From Helianthus annuus (Eukaryota; Streptophyta; Magnoliopsida; Asterales; Asteraceae), in assembly GCF_002127325.2 (NCBI RefSeq), contig NC_035447.2:28641249-28705248 (forward strand): 64,000 nt of DNA, read 5' to 3'. A model generated the notes under the pieces. It ran no database searches and had not been told where the DNA came from. It worked only from the letters and a program-made list of their open reading frames with translations. A program made the position numbers and the translations under genes. Shown piece by piece: positions 55,498 through 64,000 of this stretch; positions within the stretch are counted from its first letter, which is position 1; every line of letters begins with the position of its first letter.

Positions 55498-58400
55498 AAA
55501 CCAGCAAACAACGTGAGAGCATGCTACAAGTGTGGAGACACTACTCACCTCCATCCCCAGTGTCCCCAGCCGAATCAGGAGCAACAGCAAGCCGCTCGAG
55601 GACGAGCGTTCAACATCAATGCAAATCAGGCGCGTAACGACAATGATGTCGTTAATGGTACGTTTCTCATTCATAACCTTTACGCTTCGATACTATTTGA
55701 TACTGGTGCCGACAAAAGCTTGGTGTCCTTAGAATTTGAATCTTTGTTAAACTGTGCATGCTCTAAACTACCTAAGTCGTTCTCTGTTGAGATTGCCGAT
55801 GGTAAGTCAATTCTAGTTGATTCTATCCTCCGTGATTGTTCCCTGACTCTTAACGATCACGTTTTTGCTATTTATTGATCTCATACCCATGCAATTGGGT
55901 AGCTTCGATATCATAGTCGGCATGGATTGGTTGCGCAAGAACCATGTTGAAATCGCTTGTAACGAGAAGTACGTCCATTTACCTCTCCCGTATGGTGATA
56001 CTTTGCACGTCTTTGGAGACCGGCCTTCTAGAGGACTGGGGTTGATGTCCTGCACTCAAGCGAATAAGTGCTTACGTAAGTAGTACTTTGCCTTCTTGGC
56101 CCACATCGTGGAACAAAAGGGCAAGGGAAAGAGCGTAAGCGATGTTCCAGTAGTGTGTGATTTCCCTGATGTCTTTCCTGAAGATCTTCTTGGCCTTCCT
56201 CCTCCTCGATCTGTTTATTTTCGTATTGATCTCATACCTGGTTCGACTCCTGTTGCCAAAGCTCCGTACCGACTTGCACCTTCTGAGATGCAAGAATTAT
56301 CTAGTCAACTGTAAGAACTGATCGACAAAGGCTTTATACGTCCGAGTACCTCACCTTGGTGTGCTCCCGTGTTATTCGTCAAGAAGAAAGATGGTTCGTT
56401 TCGCATGTGCATCGACTACCGTGAACTTAACAAACTCACCATTAAGAATCGTTATCCTCTCCCTCGTATCGATGATCTCTTTGACCAACTATAAGGCGCG
56501 TGTTGTTTCTCAAAAATCGACCTCCGATCCGGTTATTATCAGCTCCGTATTCTCGAAGAAGATATACCTAAAACCGCATTTCGCACTCGTTATGGGCACT
56601 ACGAGTTCGTGGTTATGCCTTTTGGTTTGACCAACGCACCCGCCGTGTTCATGGACCTTATGAATCGTGTTTGTAAACCTTATTTGGATCGTTTTGTGAT
56701 AGTCTTTATTGATGATATTCTTATTCTTTCGAAAACCCGAGCTGATCATGAACGACATTTACGCCTTATGTTAGAACTTTTACGTGGTGAATGCTTGTAC
56801 GCGAAATTTTCTAAGTGTGAATTTTGGATAGATGAAGTACAATTTCTCGGGCACGTAGTTAGTAAACAAGGAATCCATGTTGACCATTCCAAAATCGAAG
56901 CAGTGAAGAATTGGAGTACGCCTAAATCTGCCTCTGAGATTCGTTCCTTCTTGGGATTGGCGGGTTATTACCGTCGATTCATCTCGGACTTTTCAAAGAT
57001 CGTTGTCCCTCTCACTTCATTGACTCAGAAAGATAAACCTTTTGCTTGGGGTCTTGAGCAAGAGGAATCCTTTCAAACTCTCAAGTATCTTCTTTGTAAC
57101 GTTCCTGTACTTGCTCTCCCTGATGGGAATGATGATTTCGTGGTATATTGCGATGCCTCAAACCATGGTCTTGGCTGTGTGCTCATGCAACGGGACAAGG
57201 TCATCGCTTATGCTTCCCGACAACTCAAAATACATGAGAAAAAACTATACTACCCACGATTTAGAGCTTGGCGCAGTTGTTTTTGCGTTAAAGATCTGGC
57301 GACACTACCTATATGGTACTAAGTGTGTGGTTTTCACTGACCATAAGATCCTGCAGCACATCTTTAACCAGAAGGAACTGAATATGCATCAGCGACGATG
57401 GGTAGAGTTGCTTAACGACTACGTCTGCGAGATTCGCTACCATCCTGGCAAGGCGAATGTCGTGGCCGATGCTCTTAGTCGTAAGACTCATGTTAGTAGC
57501 ATCCGCTGTTCTTAGGTCACTAGTGATCTTCATTCTTGTATCCGTGAAGCTCAGTACTCGTTAGCCAACGAAGGTAGTCTAAACGTTGAAATACGAGGTG
57601 CATCCACTGACCAACTTGAAACAAGGTCTGATGGACTTCAATACTGTCTCAATCGCATCTGGGTGCCAGATCGCGACAACATTCGTGAGCTCATTATGAA
57701 TGAGGCTCACAAATCCCGATACTCGATTCATCCAGGTGCTGATAAGATGTACCACGACTTACGTATGACTTATTGGTGGCCTGGCATGAAGAAGGATATC
57801 GCCGGGTATGTCTCGAAGTGTCTTACTTGTTCAAAAGTCAAAGCCGAACATCAATGTCCTTCAGGTCTTCTTAAACAGCCAGAAATACCTATTTGGGAAA
57901 TGGGATAGCATCGCTATGGACTTTATAACTAAACTACCTCCTACACCTGCCGGTCATGATAGTATATGGGTTATCATCGACCGTTTGACCAAATCAGCCC
58001 ACTTTCTTCCTATTCGCGAAGATTTCAAAGTGGAGAAACTTGCTCGAATCTACACTGATGAAATCATATGTCATCATGGTATACCCATTGACATTATCTC
58101 TGACCGTGATGGTCATTTAACTTCACGTCTTTGGCAAAATTTTCAGTCCCCTATGGGTTCTCACTTGAATCTTAGTACAACCTTTCATCCTCAAACAGAT
58201 GGACAGACTGAACATACTATACAAACCCAAGAGGATATGCTCTGTTCTTGTGTCATCGACTTTGGTGGTAATTGGGATGTACATTTACCATTGATCGAGT
58301 TCTCGTACAACACCAGCTACCATTCCAGTATTCAGATGGCCCATTTCGAAGCTTTATACGGCTGCAAGTGCCGATCTCCTCTCAGTTGGCATGAGATTGG

Positions 58401-58857
58401 TGACAAGAAACTTACTGCCCCTGAGATCATTCATGAGATCGTCTGCTCAAGGTATCTCATTGGAAAGGAGTTATACGTTTTGGTAAAAAGGGAAAGCTTG
58501 CGCCTCGCTATGTGGGTCCCTTCAAGATTCTCGAAAGGATTGGCAAGGTGGCTTACCGACTCGATTTACCTCAAGAGCTTAGTAACGTACACCCAACATT
58601 CCATGTTTCTAACCTCAGGAAGTGCTTAGCAGATGATAAACTTCAGGTTCCCACCGAAGACTTGCAAATAAACGAGACTCTTCACTTTGTGGAAAAACCG
58701 GTCAAAATCATGGACCGAGGTACCAAGCGGTTAAGGCGCAACAAAATTTCCATAGTTAAGGTGCGATGGGAAGGAAAGTGTGGCGCCTAATTCACTTGGG
58801 AACTCGAGAGTGAAATGAAAACCAAGTATCCACAGCTGTTCGAGCAGTCTTCCTCTT
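55498..58857 (+). pseudogene. Chromovirus gag end and pol, heavily broken
   Basis: Zinc knuckle CYKCGDTTHLHPQC (about 55523). Protease LFDTGADKSL (about 55698). RT from about 56340 ([27 protein letters not shown] box at 56706-56717). RNase H with [10 protein letters not shown] and [14 protein letters not shown]. Integrase with HHCC-type [10 protein letters not shown]...CLTCSKVK, catalytic AMDFITKL, SDRDGHLTS and GQTEHTIQT. A chromodomain-like end ([32 protein letters not shown]) runs to 58857. Several stops (for example 55876-55878, near 56079, 56312, 56491, 57906 and 58788) and frameshifts (near 55870, 57250-57270 and 58440-58500) inactivate it. The chromodomain places it among chromoviruses, probably Tekay-like (inference). 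Confidence 0.85.
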
Positions 58858-58880
58858 AGATTTCGAGGACGAAATCTTCT

Positions 58881-58894
58881 AAAGGAGGGGAGAC
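58881..58894 (+). other. Polypurine tract of the plus-strand chromovirus
   Basis: AAAGGAGGGGAGAC directly before the LTR start, in the position of the second-strand primer. Confidence 0.8.
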
Positions 58895-61800
58895 TGTAAC
58901 GCCCTGCGTTTCGAAACTTTTTATCTTTTGGCAAGTCTCGTCCTTGTGATACTTAATGATACTATTTGAGTCTTAATTATGTTAAACTATGTGAAACTTT
59001 TATCCTATGTGATGCTTTCGTGATGCTTTTGTGATACTTTTTATACATGAACAGTATGAATCTTGACTCTTGTGATACTTTGAAAACTTGACACTTGTTG
59101 AACGAGAAACTTTGATACTTATTAAATTAGAAACTTTGATACTTGGTTGAACGAGAAACTTGATACTTAGTTGAACGAGAAACTAGCTTAAACACAGACT
59201 TGAAACACGGAAACTTTTGTGTTAATTATCAAATAATACCATGTAATGGTTACTCACAATAATACGCAACACAACACTTAACCTAGCTCGCAAAACAAAC
59301 CAAAGTCGGAAAACTAGCAAACAGGTCTCGGCTGTCCGAATGGACATCCGATCGGACAACCATCCGATGTAACAACCCGTACGTTCGTGCGTTGTTACTA
59401 CTCGTTATACTCGTTACGCCTAGCACCAGAGATTCGGATCATAATGTAGCTATATCGCATACATCACTATTTCGCAGTATTTTCGTATATTACGCATACT
59501 TTATCGCTATAGCACATCACATCGCACACACTAACGCTCACGATGACGTTGAGTGAGGACCTATTCTACCCTCCTCGATGGCCGTGATACATCGCAAAGT
59601 ACGCATATTCGAAACGAAACCCGGTTATTTTATCGCAACTTTGAAATATGGATATTTATACGACCATATGTGACTAATTATACTAAATATATGAATGTGG
59701 GTATGAAAAGGTGTGGCCAAACTATCGAAAGCTTAACGAACAAAATGAAACATCAGAACGCAACACGCCGGAGACCACCGATCGAGTGACTGATCGATCG
59801 AGTGGCCACCCGATCGGATTACCACCCGATCGGATTGCCACCCGATCGGACAGCCACCCGATCGGATTGCCACCCGATCTGTTGCACTTCATCTCCTTTT
59901 CTCCTCTTCACCTATAAATAGCCATTGTCACATCACTGTTCAAGTGATATGACAGCTCTCACTTGACCAGCAAGCTTCGGGGCTATTTCCTCTCGATTTC
60001 TCACGATTCTTGCAAGTTTCTACCTCAAATCTAGTACTTTCATGATCTACACGCACTCGTTCACCTTTCTATCTTTCAAATCTTAACTTTTAACCGTGAA
60101 ATCACCAGATTTGAGGTGTTCTAGGATGATGTCATCATGGAGTTCTTATGAACTTCCTGTTTTGGCTTCAATCCACCAAGAACAGCTTAGATCTGAACGA
60201 TTTCCACATGAATAAACAAAGATCCTGCATAGATCTGAACATATTCAAGGTGAAAAGGATTGAAAGATGGTTTTCTAACTTTCCCTCAACTCTTTTACAC
60301 TCAAAGCACTCAAAATCGATAGAATCGGAGCTTGTTCTGATCTTCTACACTTTCTTAGTGATGTGTTGGCTCAAGATCTGGAATCTATCCAAGAGATTAC
60401 TGATTTCGGGTTAAACATGAAACAACGTCTCGAACAGCTGACTGGTCGGACTAGGGTGGTTCCTGTCCGAACGTGTCACTTGAGTCTTGACGAGTTTCTG
60501 TTGTTTAACACGTTATCACATTATCTCGATCAAAACCGCAAACTTTCAAAACAATCAAGTGTCAAGATGATCAAAGCAGTTGGAATGGATTTCCGTCCGA
60601 TCGGATTGCCACCCGATCGGACAGCCGTCCGATCGGCTTGCACTTGGTTACTCACTTAAACTATTATTCCCAACTTTACAAGGTTTTGAACGTCGAACGG
60701 ATTACCGTCCGATCGGATTGCCATCCGATCGAACGACCATCCGAGCATGTGACGTTTGGGACTTAAACAATTTTCAACATATTTAATACATAGTCAGTTC
60801 CAAACGGATTGCCACCCGATCGGATTGCAATCCGATCGAGTGACAAACTGTTGTGAACTTGTTCTCACTAAGTGTCCTACTAATCGGGTCATCACCCGAT
60901 CAAACCGCCGTCCGATCGATCGACCTGAAGGGTAGAGATACTTCTTTGTTTTCAAAATGCCACAACGAAAACTTCAAAAGTCAAACCATCATACACAAAC
61001 ACATCCTTACCAACGAGGTGACAACCCCATCGAATGGCCATCCGATCGAATGACCATCCGAACGGATTGCCACCCGATCGACTGGCCATCCGATCGGATT
61101 GCCATCCGATCAGATTACCATCCGACCCTTGGTTCATCGCCACCGTTTGTCACACTATTCAACGCTTACGATATCAATCTGTAATCAGGCTAATCTCAGA
61201 CGTGCTCCCTTCAATTCAACCTAGTTGTGTTTACTTGCTGAACACCGACTGTGAATATACTCGAACCCTTTTTATCGCATTTTGGGTGTAACATACGTTC
61301 CTATTAAATCGAATTTATCAAAATGAATTATTCAATCAAACTGTTTATTACTTGCGAATAATTGTTATACATATTTACACGTGATGCTAGTTACATATGT
61401 GTTAGGACTTATACTCGCGAGGTCCCGCCTTAACTAGTATAGTACTATAGCACCCGACGGGGTCTAGTTAGGATGAATATCAATCGCAATCGCAGCTCGA
61501 GTGACTTAGCTGGTAGTATCAGTCTTGTATGCATGTATGTTGAGGTATCTCGTTTATGTATTTGGTAATTCGCAAGCACTTTTAACAATTTCTTGCTACT
61601 ATCAAAACTTGTATACTCGACAATACTTTTGTATTGACGTTGTTTTAACGTATGTTGCAGATTTAGTCGCAGTCTACATCAAATCAAGCTAGGAAGTCTA
61701 GAAACTCACCTAAATTCTATGTTGTCGGATTTGTATTGTTCGAGAGGACAAGAAATCTGTGATAACTTATATGAATGTATTGTTTATTAGTATGGGATAA

Positions 61801-61909
61801 TGAACGCATTAAATACGGTCGCAATAAAGTTGTTGTGGATTTTCTTGAGCAATCTGATTCGCCTAGTGCCGCGCCCCGATGATTCCGCCATCGGTTGGGG
61901 TGTGACATC
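58895..61909 (+). repeat. Complete LTR (3.0 kb) with CCGATCGG arrays
   Basis: TGTAACGCCCTGCG...GGGTGTGACA. TATAAATA at 59913-59920. Six clusters of 16-bp-spaced CCRYCCGATCGGATTG-like units lie at 59776-59880, 60593-60638, 60694-60746, 60804-60842, 60886-60921 and 61024-61132. The open frames through these clusters are by-products of the repeat. Confidence 0.8.
59913..59920 (+). promoter_or_regulatory. TATA box of the complete chromovirus LTR
   Basis: TATAAATA just after the first CCGATCGG cluster. A matching site lies in the partial LTR at 62000-62007. Confidence 0.6.
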
Positions 61910-63776
61910 CGATCGGACGTCCATCCACTCGGATGACCATCACATCAGATGGCCATCCGATCCATTGCACTCCACATCGACTTAGTTGCTAACATCACCT
62001 ATAAATAGGGCTGTTCACCCTTCATTTCACACTTTTGCCTCTGCCATTTAACCACACGCACTCTTAGCCACTTTAATCAAGATTCAAGGCAAACTCGTAA
62101 GTATTCTCCCCCGATTCTTGTACAACCTTCATCATTTATCACTTCTACACAGTATTCTTCATCAAAATCACACGAATACTTCAACTTTTTCATGAAAACC
62201 GACTGATTTGGGTCTCTTGAAGATGGTTTCTACTTAGTTGTTTGTACAAGCTGTGGTGGTGCATCATTTAATCAAGATCGGCCCAGATCTAAAGGATTTT
62301 CACAACTTTTATACAAAACCTAAAAGGATCTCACACTTTTACACCAGATCTGACGGAGTTTCACATGTTCCGACTCAGATTTGATGAACATCACGTTTTA
62401 CAACTGATTTTCGAACTTTTCTTCAACTTTTTATACAAAAAATTTGGAGGAATCAAACTCAAACAGACTTCCGACTCGTTTATTAGTCGAGAGTCAGCTT
62501 GAAAACTGAATTCCACTGGAAAATGGACCTATTGACGGGTCCAAACACAAAACTTCATCAGAAACTGTTCGACGGTTAGAAAAGGGGTGATACCCATCTG
62601 ATCGAGCGAGCTGTGTTTGGTATGTCTCCGTTGTTTGACACGTCGTCACACCGTCATCGTTAAACCGAAACTTAGAAAATTCCACGAAACTTCACTCACT
62701 GACCATCTGTCCGAATGGCCATCTGATCGGATGACCATTCGTCCAGATGATCTGATTATGACGACACTTGTTTGTTTTACATGACACTATGATCACGACA
62801 TCGAAAATTTTAACAGTTCACAAACACCCGTTGTTCGAATGGACATCCGTCTGAATGGTCATCCGTCCGGATGACCATCCGAACGGATGACTATCCGCTC
62901 AGGTATTCTGTCACACACTTTATATCAATTTTCGCGCCATTCGACACTCTGTTCCTGACCGAATCAACTCTTAGAGGACTTATGATCTGTGCCCCGCACG
63001 CAGGCTGATCCAGCGCTCCCTTCGATCCAATCTTAGAAGTGTTTGGTTTAACCACCCACTGTGAGAATACTCGATCCCTTTTTGTTTTAAACACTTTTGG
63101 GATGCAATCATGTATTCTGTATCAAAAACACTTGACACTTGAAACTTATTTGAAACATACTCTATCTATTTAAACATGAAACATGAAACTTGTGATACTT
63201 GAGACTTTTATGCTATGTGAACGTTTAATCCATGTGTGTAGTTCCACCTTAACAATTATAGTGCTATAGGAGTAACGCCCGCCCCCTTGAGTCTTGGGGT
63301 ATTGTTAGGATGAGACATATTAACCTCCCGTTAGTCTTTGGGAAAGGCACTCTAATGCGTTGGAAACTTGGGCTATCACTTGGAGCGCGTTAACTAGCAT
63401 GGTGAAACTTATTATATGTTTTCATGTTGGATATGAGTTTTTAAACTATTATGCTACGTATTCAAACTTGTATGCTCACCAACATTTTTGTTGATTTTAG
63501 TTTAATACATGTTGCAGGTTGATAGTAGCTGGGAAATCAAGAAACAAGCTAGGATGATGCTTAGAAACTCATCTTAGTTAAATCAGGAAATTGAACAATA
63601 TTTAAATGTTATGTTATTTGATACTTTTGTAGTTGTGAATTGTGGTTGATGTTTTAGACAATTTTATGAAACTTGATTAATCATTATCGAAACAATTAGT
63701 GTTGTGGAATCTCTTGAGCAATATGATTCGCTTAGTGCCACGCCCCGATGTTTCCGCCATCGGTTGGGGTTTGACA
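61910..63776 (+). repeat. 5'-truncated second LTR of the same family
   Basis: It starts inside a CCGATCGG unit. It aligns in order with the later two thirds of the 58895-61909 LTR (TATA at 62000-62007, final GCCACGCCCCGATG...CATCGGTTGGGG block) but is clearly diverged. It ends TTGACA at 63776 against the outer target duplication. Confidence 0.7.
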
Positions 63777-64000
63777 ACATGGCAAGTGCTTCATCAGCTA
63801 AGCACTTTTTCATGTTAGAGATATGGAATACATCATGGATTCCAGTTAGCTCTTCAGGTAGTTTAAGTCTGTAAGCTACAGACCCGACACATTCTGTTAT
63901 TTCGAATGGTCCAATGTATATAAGCTTTCGCTTACCCTTCTTTCCAAATCTCACAACGCCTTTCCAAGGCGAGACCTTGAGCATTACTCTATCTTCGATT
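63777..64000 (-). pseudogene. pol fragment of the minus-strand chromovirus host element
   Basis: The minus frame 63984-63777 encodes the stretch before the chromodomain (VSPWKGVVRFGKKGK, GPFEITECVGSVAYRL, IHDVFHISNMKKCLADE) and is cut after ALAM by the insertion. It continues in the same frame at 55227-55023 if the insertion and one duplication are removed. It runs off the right edge. Confidence 0.8.

Larger units (their letters stand above)
55228..63776 (+). mobile_element. Plus-strand chromovirus inserted in a minus-strand chromovirus
   Basis: Outer ends TGTAAC (55228) and TTGACA (63776). The flanks acacg (55223-55227) and acatg (63777-63781) are a 5-bp target duplication with one mismatch. 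The interior holds the truncated 5' LTR, pol remains, PPT, a complete LTR (58895-61909) and a 5'-truncated second LTR (61910-63776). Confidence 0.75.

Noticed and set aside
59711..61291. Open frames with repeated GLPPDR/AIRSD peptides (for example 59711-59917, 60580-60786, 60952-61143, 61034-61291)
   Set aside because: They are translations of the CCGATCGG repeat on both strands and in several frames, inside an LTR; no conserved start or domain.

Overview
This window is plant nuclear DNA from a eudicot. The family is probably Asteraceae, judged from the style of the Ty3/gypsy LTRs, the antisense gypsy ORFs and the MITE termini; no marker gene settles the species. The sequence is AT-rich and dominated by nested transposable elements around a gene island at about 15-26 kb. 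Nothing bacterial or organellar was seen.

Layout. Positions 1-12.2 kb hold a stack of nested elements. A reverse-transcriptase pseudogene of a non-LTR type with a restriction-like endonuclease module (9915-12199, +) is cut at its 5' side by a gypsy-type LTR (8481-9914, -). Next to that lies a decayed Ty1/copia element resembling SIRE/Maximus (495-8406, -), itself cut by another LTR (1-494, -). Between 12.2 and 15.1 kb are MITEs and a degenerate copia LTR.

The gene island has three host genes. They are a thaumatin-like/PR-5 gene with only its main exon found (15131-15852, -), a three-exon R2R3-MYB close to TDF1/MYB35 (18246-19333, +), and a nine-exon DUF1336 (EDR2 C-terminal) gene with an N-myristoylation motif (20565-25145, -). 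The MYB and DUF1336 genes converge tail to tail. The DUF1336 leader is tandemly duplicated, and the upstream copy of the start codon opens a 10-codon uORF.

From 26 to 42 kb there is a field of DNA transposons and remnants: long-TIR elements, PIF/Harbinger and hAT MITEs with clear target duplications, a MULE-type MITE, two Helitron 3' ends, LTR remnants, a LINE tail and a SINE-like repeat.

The region 42.5-54.6 kb is one complex locus. A long-TIR element carrying a minisatellite was split by a Tat-lineage Ty3/gypsy element (LTRs 42751-43188 and 53504-53941, target duplication ctatt). The Tat element encodes gag, then PR-RT-RNaseH-second RNaseH-INT, plus two antisense genes. Its 3' end is joined to a second copy of the 5' flank followed by a canonical solo LTR, which looks like a recombinant between a full-length allele and a solo-LTR allele.

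The region 54.7-64 kb is a minus-strand chromovirus whose pol end is interrupted, in frame, by a plus-strand chromovirus (55228-63776). That element has a deleted 5' end, about 3 kb LTRs full of CCGATCGG arrays, and an extra partial LTR. None of the retroelement genes is intact. The three host genes are the only likely functional protein genes.
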